A stretch of 64,000 nt of DNA from Pseudocercospora fijiensis CIRAD86. Its lineage: Eukaryota > Ascomycota > Dothideomycetes > Mycosphaerellales > Mycosphaerellaceae. The notes beneath the pieces are model-generated. The model was not told the origin of the DNA. It saw only the letters and a list, made by a program, of their open reading frames with translations, and ran no database searches. The position numbers and the translations under genes were made by a program. The stretch is taken from positions 182,005 to 246,004 of the forward strand of contig NW_006921555.1 in the NCBI RefSeq assembly GCF_000340215.1, written 5' to 3'. Of this stretch, positions 32,714 through 44,699 are shown in pieces (the first letter of the stretch is position 1; every line of letters starts with the position of its first letter).

Positions 32714-34940
32714 TAGCGAAGTAAGGATATAGATTACTAATAGACTCGTTACTACCGTTTAAATTAGCTAATTTAAACACTTTAAGTAGAGCCTTATATT
32801 CTAAGTTGTTAGGCAAATAGGGGCTAGTACTACCGCTATATTTAACTAGTCTTAACTCGCGCCTCTTAGGTTAGAAGACCGTCTTAATCGGATCTTGCTT
32901 ATAATAACTAGTAAGCGGTCCGGTCTTATAAATACTACTTAGAAGTAACGGTAGAAATAGCTTAAATAGTAACTATAAAAGGTACGCTTAAGAAGGACCT
33001 TCTTGTTATCCTTAGTACGGCCTCTTCTAGTTATTATACTACCGAATATCTTCCCCTAGCGCTTATAATAGACCTTCTATTACTTCTTTGTCTTTGCCGC
33101 CTTACTATTAAGTAGCTTCTAAGCCTTCTTAATAGGTAATAACTCGCGGTAAGCTATCCGCGACTAGACCTTATAGGTATAGGCTATTCTAATCTTCTAC
33201 TATTTGCTAGTATAAGCTTTCTGTACCTTACGTGCCTTATAGTAGCTATCTCTATCTCTAAAAAGTCGTAAAGGGCTTATACTCTAGTATTAGTATAGAA
33301 TAGTACCGAAGTTATTACGCCTTCGAGAAGGCCTTATATTAGTAACGATAGCGGTCTATGCCTATTTAATCGCTCGTTAAGTGCGTTAACCTATAGCTTT
33401 ATAGTACGGATAGTTAAGGCTAGCTTAAATAGGCTTGTATCTACTAGAGGTAGCAAATCTAGTAGGTGCGAGACCTCGAATAGCTTGCCTATTTCGTAGG
33501 CCTCGTAGAGCCTATCTAAGTCCTATACTAAGAGGTCCGCCTTCTCGTTAATCTTACGCTTTATATAGGCGACTATATACGTACTATATTCGTCTTAGAG
33601 GAAGTCGAGCGCTCGTTAAGCGCTTATAGGGGCAATTCTAGTCTTCCGGAAGGCCGAGCGAATATTGTCGCTTTTAAAGGTCTTCCGCCGGATAGTATTA
33701 ATAGTATCTATAAACTAAGTAACCCTAAATTCGCCTATGCCGAGCCTAGTGTATTATATTACTGCCTGCTAGTAGTAGTGCTTATAGACCTCGAATAAGA
33801 CTATATCTAATTGCTATAAGAAGTGTAAGGTATATAGTAGAAGAGTAAAGATTAGAATATAGTGTTTCCGAGCGAAGTTAATAAACTTAAAGAACTCGTA
33901 GCTTCTAAAGTTATATATTATTAGAAGTAGGAATAGGCCTCTATTAGTAGGCCTTATTAACCTCTCGAAGCTTAATCTAGTAGAAGGCAAACTCGTCGTT
34001 TAAATAGCTACTATCTATTATACTAATAAGATAGTATACTAGTAACTAGTTAAACTAGTGTTTAAGAAGGACCTTAACTTATACTAGTAGTATTAGCTTA
34101 ATAAAGGCTCCGTAGGCATTTACGGCTTCTACTAAGGTTATATGCTTCCTATTAGTATTAGTTGCCGCCTATAACCGCCTCTTTAGATCTATTATAACTA
34201 CCTATTCGGCACCTCTAATACTAATCCGGAAACCTGTCTTATCTATATTCTAGCAGTTCTCGAGACCAATCTTATAGCCCTATATTAACTCGTATAGCTT
34301 ATTAAACTACGAGCCGATAAACTAAGGGTCGTATACTTCCTTCCTTACTAACTCGATACGTTTCCTTTTAATCTCTTTAATATTATGCTTCTTTATCTAC
34401 CTCTTATACTACTTACTACTTAAGAGTGCTAGTGTTTTACCTTCTAGAAGTAACCGCTTTAATATTAACTCGGCCGTAGCGCGAACAGGTAACGTTAGTA
34501 GTAACAAGTCTATTAATTCTCGAGATCTATAGGAAGGGCGATAGATTAGGCTTCGGAAAGGCGAGAATACGTCGATTTATAGTCGGTATAGCCCGTATTA
34601 CTATTATATCGTCGATATAATCGATAGTAGATATCGTTATAGTAGTATTTATTACACTATCGTCGTAGGTTTACTAGGTAGTAGTATATATAGTTAAACT
34701 CGCAAATTGCTACTATCTAAGTAGCTACTCGTGTATCTTTCGTAAGGTTTGTAGTCGTAGATTTATAGACGACCTTCTATACGCGTTTCTTCGACTTCCG
34801 CTTTCCTAATAGTATTATAATAGTATTAAGTAATTAGATAAAATAGTCTATATATACTATTATAGATAGGTATTAGTTACTAAGGCTATTTTATAGATAG
34901 GTATAGACCGCTTACGAAGTAAGCGGCGTATAACTCTACT
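32714..34940 (-). pseudogene. Second Pogo/Fot1-type transposase family (Pogo-B)
   Basis: On the minus strand, right to left: an N-terminal DNA-binding region (about 34800-34350), the first catalytic Asp in DKTGFRISIRG (about 34230), then NRKHITLVEAVNAYG. The second Asp is in IIDSSYLNDEF (about 34010) and the third in LDIVLFEVYKHY (about 33810). IRRKTFKSDNIRSAFRKTRI (about 33640) is a typical Pogo segment. A Lys/Arg-rich C-terminal half (KAAKTKKQQK) extends to about 32830. Sequence identity to Pogo-A is low, so it is a different family. MULE-2 lies at its 3' end. The right terminal repeat was not resolved; Copia gag begins at about 34945. Confidence 0.8.
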
Positions 34941-34944
34941 AAGC

Positions 34945-35305
34945 CGCGGATACTCCCCGAAGGGATCTAATTCTTAATAGAGCTTACTAAAATACTTATA
35001 CTAAACTAATTTAGAATCCGCTAAGAGCGTTAAAAAATACATTAGTACTATTCGCCGCTTAAAGAAAGAATTATAGACTAAGGAACTTAGGCTTCCTTAA
35101 TAAGTTATAATAGCTTAGACTTTTAATAACTTAGGCGATAAATGTAAGTCTTTCGTAACTAGTAAGACTTAGGTCTTACGAAGAGACGAGGACACCCTTA
35201 AATTAGAAGATTTATTCTCTAATTTCCGAGGTAAATCGAGACGATATAGTACTAAAGAATAAGAAATAGTAGTAGATTCTTTTAAATTATCTTAAAAGCC
35301 GCTTA
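34945..35305 (+). pseudogene. Copia gag fragment (+)
   Basis: On the + strand: STIRRLKKELQTKELRLPQQ, FNNLGDKCKSFVTS and LRRDEDTLKLEDLFSNF, closely matching the gag of Copia-A (ISRLKKELETKKL, FNNLSDKYESFV). It is cut on the left by Pogo-B and on the right by a Ngaro tail. Confidence 0.8.
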
Positions 35306-35309
35306 AACG

Positions 35310-35575
35310 TCTATTTGTAAACAAAAATCGTAGCGGTTATAGACTAGGTAAGACGATTAAACGACGTTCTAGTAAATACCGCTAGTAAAAGCAATTAGTA
35401 CGATAACGAAGAGGCTCTTAAGCATTTGTAGCCCGGGTCTAGGGTATATACTACATATTAGGCCCCTAGTTTAGGTCCTAGCCTATAACACTATTATATA
35501 GTAGGTAGCCTAAAGCCTAGTTGTTTACTCTCTCACCTTTACGTAGGATTACGGACTATATAGATCTATACTATT
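35310..35575 (+). repeat. Detached Ngaro-1-family 3' tail
   Basis: The sequence matches 8040-8260 of Ngaro-1: a GCTAGTAAAAGCAATTAGTACG stretch, GATAACGA, AGCCCGGG, then TTAGGCCC, AAGCCTA and CGGACTATATAGAT. Only the non-coding 3' part is present, as expected from a 5'-truncated or deleted copy. Confidence 0.65.
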
Positions 35576-35629
35576 GCCCCTATCCTCCTTATAAGTAACT
35601 ACGAGAATATAGATCCTAAAGATTCTATA

Positions 35630-35935
35630 ATATATAAGAACGTAAACAAATATTATAGAGTATCTACTATAGATATAATTACCTAGGAACTTCTAGATAG
35701 AGAGTTCTCTATCTATAGTTTAAAGAACTAGATAATACTGCCTATAGATAGATTGTGTCTAGGGAGCTTTATCTTATCTAGGATATTATCTGTAGATACA
35801 ACGGATCTCGGTTACCTATAGATTGTCTAAGATAATACTAGTATATATAATCTGTCTATACTTGTATATGTCTTATTTAATAGCTATTATCTAAAGATCT
35901 CGCCTATACTATCTATGTTTGTAAGTTAAAGAGGG
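35630..35935 (+). repeat. Copia terminal-repeat remnant
   Basis: AT-rich sequence whose block GGGAGCTTTATCTTATCTAGG through AAGATAATACTAGTATATA matches the complement of 48090-48230, part of the Copia-A-type repeat. It is therefore an LTR fragment in + orientation, in keeping with the + strand gag at 34945. Confidence 0.6.
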
Positions 35936-35939
35936 AGCA

Positions 35940-37770
35940 AATATATAACTTTATAGGCTAGTTATAGATATTACAAGAGCTACCTATTAGGGCCTAGGCC
36001 TAGCAGCTAGAAGCCTCCCTAAACCGGCTACGAGAGTAAGTAGTTTGTACCGTAAGATCTTATAGTTATCGCATTAATTGCTCCTAGTAGCGCTATCTAG
36101 TAGAAGTAGTAGCAATTAACACACTTTAGCTAGTATAAGTTGTCTAGGAGTAGCTTAGTATTAATTACTTCTCGTATTATCTTTATATACCGGTTATATA
36201 GTACTAGTAACCTCTACCCCTAAAGTAGTATAATCTGTTTCTTAGTATAAGTATTATTACTTGCTTACTACGTACCGCTATATTCTTATAAATATTCTAT
36301 TACGTCTTTACTACCCTATCCTCGTTTTTGTATCCTATCCTATAAGTATACTATAATCCTTACCCTTAGAAACCCTAAAGATCCTTCTACTATACTTAGT
36401 AGTATTAAAAGCGGCGCTATAGAAAAGTATCGCTTCCTCGATATATAGTACTACTAGTTACTTTTGCTTCCTTAGTATTAGATTTAAATTCACTATCTCT
36501 AATAGATATCTTTTTCCTAATAGCTCGTTTAATAGCTTAGGCGGAAGGTAATAATTAATAAAGCAAGATCTATAAGCGGTAATATAGATTAGGAAGGGCT
36601 TGTTAGTTAGTACGCTAACGCTATACGTTTTATACTAGATAAATATAACGAGTATATTATAATTTGCTTGCGATAGCCTTTTATAGCTTCGTATATATTA
36701 CGTAGTATATTAGTAGATAGCGGTTTTTTAAGTCTTATATATAGTTAAATTTTATCTTTTCTATATAATATATATAAATCTAGGCGCTAGATAATAGCTT
36801 TCGATTTAACGTAGTACTTAATTATCTACTATTATCTATTAATATTTCCTAAAAACGATTAAAAATAAAACAGACCGTCGACGAGGAGCCCTATCTATAA
36901 TAGTAGCTAGCTAGACATAATTTATATATCTATCTAACTAGTTAGGAGCAAGTTATTATAGCGGCCTATTTGCTTCCGTATTAAGTCGTTACTTTATAAG
37001 GCCGCTAGGTACTATAGTACGATCGGTATATACGACTCGGCGGTAGTTACGCTAACTATATAACTATATAGTAAAGTTATATAATATAGCTTAGATCTTA
37101 GAAGTACTAGTATTATCGTTATTTAAACGGCGCTCTATAAAGTATCTTTATATAAGACTCTAGTTACTATTAGATTAATACTAGAAGCCTCTAAACCTAT
37201 ATCCGATATATCTATAAATTAGTAGACTCTTAGTAGTATAGAGATATCTACTAACTTTACTCTAGACGATAACTAAATAGCCGATTACTACTATTATAAG
37301 TTCTATCCTAGGTCGTAGAATATATACTTTAGTATCTACTTCCGCTCTTAAAAATAAGTAATAAATAGGAATAGCAAAACGATTAAAGTTTTACTAACTT
37401 CTATAATCTTTACTATCTATAGAAGAAATCCGGCTAAATGAAAAGCTTATTTAAGCTTTTAATAGCTATTCTTAAGCGTTATTATTAGCTAAGGTCTCGC
37501 TACTATCCTTCTTATATTTACTCCTATATTAGGAATACCCGCTTCGAGGCCTTAGATATCCTTCTTATTTTTACGAGAAACGCCGAGAAGTGTAGCTATA
37601 CTAGTCTACGCGTTCCGTATTGCTACCGTATCTTATAGCTCTATATACGCTAGAATAGCAAAGATAAAATTATCGAGATAGTATATATTACGTAGATTAG
37701 TTATACAAGTTAGCTATAATTATATAGTTTAGTATCTAATCTAGCTCTTCTCTAAACAAATTAAGCAAAA
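35940..37770 (+). other. Unassigned degenerate sequence with a possible aspartic-protease motif
   Basis: No family was recognised with confidence. On the + strand a long stretch (about 36560-37080) has only Trp/Gln-type stops and contains SYILRSILVDSGFLSL near 36700, which resembles the D-S/T-G active site of a retroelement protease. The following 700 bp keep a loose frame but no RT motif I can defend. It might be the gag-protease part of an otherwise lost Gypsy-like element. Confidence 0.3.
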
Positions 37771-37774
37771 ATAG

Positions 37775-38147
37775 CGCTTTTTTATAGAATACGTCGCCTT
37801 GCTAATAGAACTCTATAGGGCATCTTAAGTCTAGCGCTAATAGTAGTTTTTTAAAGACCTTTTATATTCTTTTAGTAAATATATACTTAGCGACTATTAA
37901 TATAGTATTAGTAGTAATAGGGTTAAAAGTCCCGTAGTTAAAGGCTCTATAATAGTCTAGTACTATATTACTAACTAACTAGTTACGTACCTATAGAGAA
38001 GATAATAGGCGGCCTATTATTTACTAGTTCTATAGCGGATTTACTATCGGTATAGACTAGATAGCTACCTATTTATATTCCGACTTTACTATATATACCT
38101 GCTAAAAAGATATATTCTTAGAACTATTCTTTTAGTATAATATACTC
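37775..38147 (-). pseudogene. Copia-F RNase H region (left of the solo LTR)
   Basis: The block at 38020-38080 (TTACTAGTTCTATAGCGG, CTATCGGTATAGACTAGATAG) matches Copia-D 27560-27620, the DSKS part of RNase H on the minus strand. It continues across the solo LTR at 38868. Confidence 0.65.
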
Positions 38148-38862
38148 TATTATAGTAGCTGCCTAGAATATATCGATAAGTCTTCTAAGCTAGCCGCTAT
38201 ACTATAAAGTAATATCGGATTTAAGTTGCCTTAGCGATAGTAGCCCCTAGCGAAGTAGGTCGCCTAGCTAGCTACCTATTTAGCCGTATAACGTAACGTC
38301 TTAAAGACTCCCGTAGAGGCCGTACGGGGTAGATTAATACGTCGTACCTTAATATACGAGCGATAGAGCTATACCGAACGACGCGTACGCGTAGAGAAAC
38401 GATAGTTAGTAAGATAATTAGAGCCGTAAGATAGATCCGAGTAGTAGGAAGGAGCCGGAGGATATAGAAGAGCTAGAAGGAATATATTTACTTAGGAGCC
38501 GTTAAACGAGTTCGCGTACGCGCGCTATATACGATAGCTAGGAAATAAGGTTACTACGAGATAATAGACAAGCGGAATATATACGCGCGCGCTTAGCGCG
38601 TAAGGAAGGACCTAAAGATAGAGGTTTACTAAGAAGTAAGCTAGTAAGATATATATACCTACGCTTATATAATAGACGCGCTAGGCGCCCGTAAGGCGGG
38701 ATACTTAGGAAGAGGCTCTCCCTCTAAGGCTCCCTTGTTTCTTTCCTTTATAATCCGTCTTATATAAATAGTAGCTATATTAACTTAGTATTTCCCTTAG
38801 TTTAGTTTCGCTTAGTTTAAAGTTTAGTATATATTCTTACTACTTAGCCTCTAACCCTTATA
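38148..38862 (+). mobile_element. Solo LTR of the Gypsy-1 family
   Basis: This 715-bp unit starts TATTATAGTAGCTGCCTAG and ends CTCTAACCCTTATA, and is flanked by the 5-bp duplication TACTC (38143-38147 and 38863-38867). It is the complement of the Gypsy-1 LTRs at 46109-46810 and 63559-64000. The first and last dinucleotides read TA, the expected RIP product of TG and CA. Five-base duplications fit Gypsy integration; the internal region was lost by LTR-LTR recombination. Confidence 0.9.
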
Positions 38863-38867
38863 TACTC

Positions 38868-39200
38868 CGCTTCGTAGCTAGATAGGGATACGGATTCTTA
38901 TAGAGTACTATACTAATATATAGGCGCTCTAGGTCTTAGGAAAAATATATAATCCGAGGTAGAACGCTATATAGTATAGTTACCCTCCTAATCGGTATCG
39001 CTATAGGCGACTAGTAGGGGTTCCGACTATAGCTTAGATACTAACGTAGTATTATAAGCCTTCGGATTGTTTAGATATTTCTAAACTCTTTTTAACGCTT
39101 AAAAGTACGTTCTCTTAGGATTAGACGAAAATCTAGATACTACGCCTACGGCGTAGCTACTTAGCCCTAGGGTTGCCTTCGAGGCTCTAGGGAAGCTTGT
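38868..39200 (-). pseudogene. Copia-F RNase H and RT end (right of the solo LTR)
   Basis: Matches Copia-D 27700-27960 on the minus strand: a TAGGCGCTCTAGGTC stretch, AATCCGAGGTAGAACGC, a TAATCGGTATCGCTATAGG stretch, ending in the VVSRFSSNP-like block near 39120. About 39201-39430 is unassigned sequence before Pogo-A3. Confidence 0.65.
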
Positions 39201-39430
39201 TTTCAAAATTCTTTTACGCGTACCTCGACGTTATTTAGCCTAGAAGTAGGATTTAGTCCTTTCTTATTAAATCTAAGTATTATTCCCTCTAAATAGTATT
39301 TTTAGTTTAAAGTAATAGATCTATTTATCCTATTTCTAGTAACCTTAATACTAAGATAATAGTTTAAGAGGCGTAGATCGCTTAGTTAAAGATCTTTAGA
39401 TAAAGAATTTATAGGTAAGAAGACAGTTAG

Positions 39431-40383
39431 TAAGAGTTATAATTTATTATTAGCTAGGTCCTTATCTTATTACGTAGTTTATAGGCGTAAACTATTCGCC
39501 TCGATAGTACCTATCCCTATAAGCCGACTAGGCTACTCCTTCTATCGCTTCTCTACTCGTATAGTAGTACTTATAGACTAGTATTTACGCTTGCATTCCT
39601 CGCCTTTATATATAGCCGCGCTAGCTAATATACTATAGGCCTCTTCTACTTACTTTATAGATTACGAGGAAAATAGGGTAAATAATAGTAATATAGGGTT
39701 AATATCCTATAGGTCTAGTTTTAGATAAGAACGTCGGAAGTCCTTATAAGCTTATAGAGTACTACGAGACGCTTTAACCGTACGAGGGCTAGTCGTAGTA
39801 ATATAGAGCTATTACGGCAATTCGGGTATTACTATTCGCTAAGGTAGCGGAGGTAGCGAGGATAGTATATTCTAAGTAATTAAGTTTTTAAGATTCCCGA
39901 TATAGTAGCGACTATTAGCGAGATACTATACTTCTAGATAGTAGGCTCTAGGGAACGTTATTACTTTACTAACGTAAGATACTACTATTAAGCAACCTCC
40001 GCTATTATAAAGATTCCTCGTACTAGGCTTCTTCCTATACTATTTCGATCGTAATTATTTACTAGTTCTAGTTTTAGTTAGTAGCTCTATATTAATCTTA
40101 AATATACTTATAAGGGACCCCCCTATTAGTTAGAATATACCTGTCTTCTAAAATACCGATCTTATATTATATTATATAAAGCGAATATACTAGCCTAAAT
40201 AGCTAAGAGCGCTTTAATAAACTTAGGTATCTTAATTTCGCTAATACTACGGTATATAGCTTCTAATACCGCTTGTCTATGCTTTAGCTTATATATCTAG
40301 AAAAGGACAATATCTAAAGGCTATATAAAGTATTATATATATAGCTATAGACCCTAGAGTAAAATCTTATACCGCCTTCTTAA
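39431..40383 (-). pseudogene. Pogo-A3 transposase 3' half
   Basis: The complement aligns with Pogo-A1 from about 10900 to 11830 and with Pogo-A2 20925-21850. The left end is truncated inside the C-terminal charged domain, so there is no left terminal repeat. It stops at 40383 within the third-Asp region, where Gypsy-1 begins, and resumes at 46811. Confidence 0.8.
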
Positions 40384-40816
40384 TATTTTAGGTCCTTTCC
40401 TACGTACTAAGCGCGAGTCCGTATATCCCGCTTATCTACTATCTTATAGCGACTTTATCTCCTAGCTATCGTACGTAGCGCGCGAGCGCGAACTCGTTTA
40501 ACCGCTTTTAAGTAAATAAATTTCTCCTAGCTCTTTCCTATCTTCTAGCTTATTACTACTACTCGAATCTATCCTACGACTCTATATATCTCGCTTGCTA
40601 TCGTTCGTATATTAAGGTATAACGTATTATTCTACTATATATAGCCTCTATAGGAGTCCCTAAGATATTACGTTATATAGCTAAATAGGCGGCTAACTAG
40701 GCGACCTACTTCGCTAGAGGCCCCTACTACTAAGATAATTTAAATCCGATATTACTTTATAGTATAGCGGCTAGCTTATAGGACTTATCGGTACTTTCTA
40801 GGTAGCTACTATAATA
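40384..40816 (-). repeat. Gypsy-1 3' LTR, truncated
   Basis: Aligns with the inner 430 bp or so of the LTR at 46109-46810 (GCGACTTTATCTCCTAGCTATC, TAGCCTCTATAGGAGTC-type blocks, final CTACTATAATA). It begins directly at the Pogo-A3 junction with TTTTAGGTCC, so its outer part is missing. Confidence 0.85.
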
Positions 40817-40830
40817 GTAGCCCCCCCTCG
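40817..40830 (-). other. Polypurine tract of Gypsy-1
   Basis: On the minus strand CGAGGGGGGGCTAC immediately precedes the 3' LTR, the usual position for the plus-strand primer in LTR retrotransposons. It fixes the orientation of the element. Confidence 0.7.
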
Positions 40831-41199
40831 TTTTACGCGGAGTTCCTATAACGCTAAAGGAGGTCCGTATATAATAGGTACTAGTTTTCTTATCCTAGTT
40901 CGGGATAGAGACCTTATTCTAAATTCTATTTATGTACCTCTCGGAGAAAGTATTCCGAGATAGCTCCTTCTATAGTTATATAGTAGGTATAATCTCGTAG
41001 GAATTCTCCGATTACTTCGTAGGCGAAGATAATATAGTATAGAGGTTCCTAGGTAGTATCTTCGTCTAAGTCTCCCTCCTACTATACCTCTCTCTATAGT
41101 CTAAAAGGGTTAAGATTACTGAAGTTTATATTACCGAAGCTCTATCCGATAATTGCCCGTACTGTACCTAAGGTAGACTCTAGCTTATCTTTAGCCTAA

Positions 41200-44100
41200 T
41201 TAGTAGCTTCGGTAGCTTCTAGAATTAGCGGAATGTCTTCGGGGTCCGTAATTTATCCGGCGGTTCTCAGGTTAACTATGTATTTAACTAGGTAAATATT
41301 AAGATTCTCGGGGAGATCTAGTTTATATACGTACGTACCGATTTTCTTTATAATCCCGAAGGGTTCTAGGTTTTTCTAGTCGAGCTTCTTCGAAGGTCGG
41401 TTAGTTCGGATATACCCTAAGTCGAGGTAAACGTAATCTCCGACTTAGTAATCTAGCGCGGTGCGTCTATACTAATTAGCGTAGTACTCGTATACTTCCT
41501 AGATATACCTTATCTCGTCTTAGAGCTCTTAATAGGTCTAAGCTATCTAAAGAGCGAAGGTATCGGCGTCTCTTTCTAGATCGTTTACTAGAGGCTCTAG
41601 TTCGATCTCTACTAGTTCTATACTAGTTTAGGGATAAAAACTAGTCGAAGTGTAGAAGGGCGTAGTTTACGTCGTAGCTAATTTATAATTATTAATAGCA
41701 AGTTTAATAGAAGGCGTTAATCTTAGCTAGTTATTTTAATAGTAATTATAGAAATACCTAATAATTCGTTCGATCTAAGCGTTAGCCCGTTCCGTTTACC
41801 TATCGGTCTACGGATAGTAAGCCGTTAAAAGGCGTACTTAGATTTTAAGTCGTTCGTAGAGTCGCTTCTAGAAGCAGGCAACGAAATTCGGGCTACGATT
41901 AGATATAATTAATTTAGGTAGGCCTATATCTTTCTATATATCTCGGTAGAAGACCTAAGCTATATTCTTCGCTATTTAGCTATAGGTATTTAATACCTTC
42001 TTACGTTTAGTAAGGCGTTAAACTATAACTAGTATATCTTAAAACTAGAGGCCGTTAAAGTCGGAACCTTTTAGTAGGTTTATAATGAAATCTATTAAAA
42101 TGTACTACTAAGGTCGTAGAGGAATTTTAAGGGGCTTTAATAATCCTTACGGCTTACGTATATCTGCTTTCGCTCTACGGTATACTACGTAGTTCTTAAT
42201 AAATCGGTCGATATCTTAGTATAGATTAGGCTAGCAGTACTACTTCCGGAGCTAAGATAGTATCTTAGCTCGGCCGGGATATACTATTCCGAGAGGGTCG
42301 TAAGCTAAACGTATAATCTAATCGTATAGATCTTCGAAGTCTAGGACGTAGAGGGTATTCCTAAACGTTATACGAGGCGCTCGGAGTAGAGTTCTACGGA
42401 GCTTATACTCCGAGAGCGAAATATTCTCGTATAACTATTCTTCGTTCTATAGAGGATAAATTAGGCTATTAGTAAAAGCGTCTTCGGCGTACGCTATTAT
42501 AAGCTACTACTCTAGTTAGATAGGTTCGAGGAGATCTTACGCTTCTTCCTCGCTTTCCTAGTCGCTATCCGAGCTTTCTAAGCTTATATCTTCGTTATCC
42601 GAGCTATTATTATCTCTAAGAAAGGCGGAAGCGGCTATTAGGACGAAGGATACTATAAGAGGCTCCGGGCCGGTAAAGTCGTCTCTAAGAAGCTCGTATA
42701 GTTCCTAGCTTAGATTATACTCTTTAAGTATAGACTATTCTTCGCGCTACGGGCCTTAATCTAAAGGCGAGTTTCTATTACGTCTTATAAGTACGTCGGC
42801 CTATAAATTTGCTTTACCGGGTATAAACTAAATTACGAAGTTAAACTAGGAAAGAAACTTACTCTAGCGTACTTGCCTACGGCTAAGGATCTTACTTTTA
42901 AGAAAGTAGACGAGGTTCTTATAATCCGAGCTAACCTAGATCGGTAATTTAGAGCCTTCGAGCTCTAGGCGCTATTCCTTAAAGGCCTTAACGATTACGA
43001 GGAGTTCTTTATCGTAGATATTATAATTATATTCTATAGAGGATATTTTCTTAGAAAGGTAGGCTATAGTTAGCTATATATCTTCTAGGGTCGCCTACTA
43101 AAAGAGAACGGCGCTAGCCGTACTATCGGAAGTATCGGTTTCTAAACGCGTTTCCTTATCGAAGTCGAAGTATTATAGGATCGGTACGGTCGTAAAACTT
43201 TATCGTAGCTAGTCGAAGGCTTCTTAATAGGCCGGAGACTATTCGAATTTAACGTCCTTCTATATAAGTACTATAAGAGGGTAGGCAATCCCGCTAAAAT
43301 TCTCTATAAATCTCCGGTAGAAGTTAGTAAAACTAAGGAAACCTTAGACTTCTTTTACGTTTCGTAGTACTCCCTAGTTTAGAACGGCTTCGATTTTGCT
43401 AGGATCTATTCGGATACCTTCTAAAGAGATAATAAGGCCGAGGAACTTTACCTCTTACTTATAAAATTCATATTTGTCGATATCGATATAGAATCTAGCT
43501 TCTTCGAGTTTCTAAAGTATCTTTTTAATATATTCGTAGTATTCTACTTTCGTTTTACTATAGATTCGGATATCGTCTATATATACTAAGACAAAGGCGT
43601 CTAAGAGTTCTTTAAGCGTATCGTTAATATAGGATTAGAATATACTAGGCCCGTTATAGAGTCCGAATAGTAAGACTAGGTATTCGAAAAGGCTATAATA
43701 GGTTCGGAAGGCTATTAGCTATTCGTCTCTCTTAGTAATATAGATCGCGTTAAAGATAGCGATTACGTCGAGCTTACTAAACTATTAAGCTTTTAAAAGG
43801 CGTTCGAGCGTTTCGTTTATAAGAGGAATTAGGTAATAGTTCTTTTTTATTAAGGCGTTACGGCCCTTATAGTCTACGTAGAAGTAGAGACCTCCGCCGG
43901 GTTTTTAGGTAAATATAACTAGTACGGTAGCTTTAGAGGAAGTAGGGCGGATAAAGCCTTTTTATAAGTTATCTTCTAGGTATTTCTTTAATATAAGGAG
44001 TTCGTCTCGAGATATAGAGTAAAGAGGGCTATATAGCGGCGGCTTACTATCGATTAATTCGATTTTATAGTCGATATCCGGCCGGTACGGCGGTAGAATA

Positions 44101-44600
44101 TTAGCGTTACCTTAAAAACTAGTAGAGTCGGTACTAATACTCCTTTAGTAGTTTCGTTCTCGGATCTATAGGTTCTTTATCGAACTTTCGGGTAGCTTTC
44201 TCGATATCCTATATCGTCGTAGTAAAGATCTAAGTACGTTTATTATAGGTAAGACGCGAGAAGGTAGCCGCGCTAATAGCGAATATAGTCCAATCTTAGG
44301 AAGTCTTAGGGACAGAACTAAATTCGCTAAAGTAGTACTCTACGTAGTACTTACTAGTAAAGGATAGAGATTCGGAGGCCTAGTCGGTAACTAGGTTATA
44401 TTTTTTAAGCTAAGGGAGACTAAGATAAGTCTTTAGAAGTTTCGTAAGGAAAAACATAATATATTCGATATATAGGCTAATAGTAATAGATAAGTAGTAG
44501 ATCTAGGTTACCTTACTAGCGGCCGCGGTCGTACTATTAAATATCTCTAACTCCCGAGTATACGTAAGGTCTTAGAACGTTAAGCCGAGCTCTCTCGTAT
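41200..44600 (-). pseudogene. Gypsy-1 pol (protease end, RT, RNase H, integrase)
   Basis: Minus-strand landmarks from right to left: IELIDSKPPLYSPLYSIS (about 44050), KPGGGLYFYVDYKGRNA (about 43890), GLYNGPSIFQSYIN (about 43640) and FVLVYIDDIRIYS (about 43575) with both catalytic Asp codons intact. RNase H shows LETDTSDSTASAVLFQ-like and EYNYNIYDKELLVIVKAF (43190-42960). Integrase shows PGRAKILS near 42290, VYRRAKADIRKP (about 42170) and LKIPLRPW (about 42115). Near 41400-41300 GIIKKIGTYVYKLDLP fits the integrase C-terminal domain. No clear chromodomain follows. Stops are Trp/Gln-type; no large deletion is evident. Confidence 0.88.
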
Positions 44601-44699
44601 AGTCGTAATCTATAAACGAGTAGCTAGGTACGCTATTATTAATAAAAGCTATAGTTTTTAATAATTTCTTTTAATTTCCTATTAACGTTTCTACTACGA

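Noticed and set aside
32613..32816. 67-codon open reading frame on the - strand
   Set aside because: It crosses the MULE-2 right inverted repeat, its 9-bp duplication and the edge of Pogo-B, so it joins unrelated sequences and cannot be an ancestral gene.
41100..41300. Chromodomain at the end of Gypsy-1 integrase
   Set aside because: The C-terminal integrase fold is visible, but the aromatic cage pattern and the LVKW-type core of a chromodomain are not.
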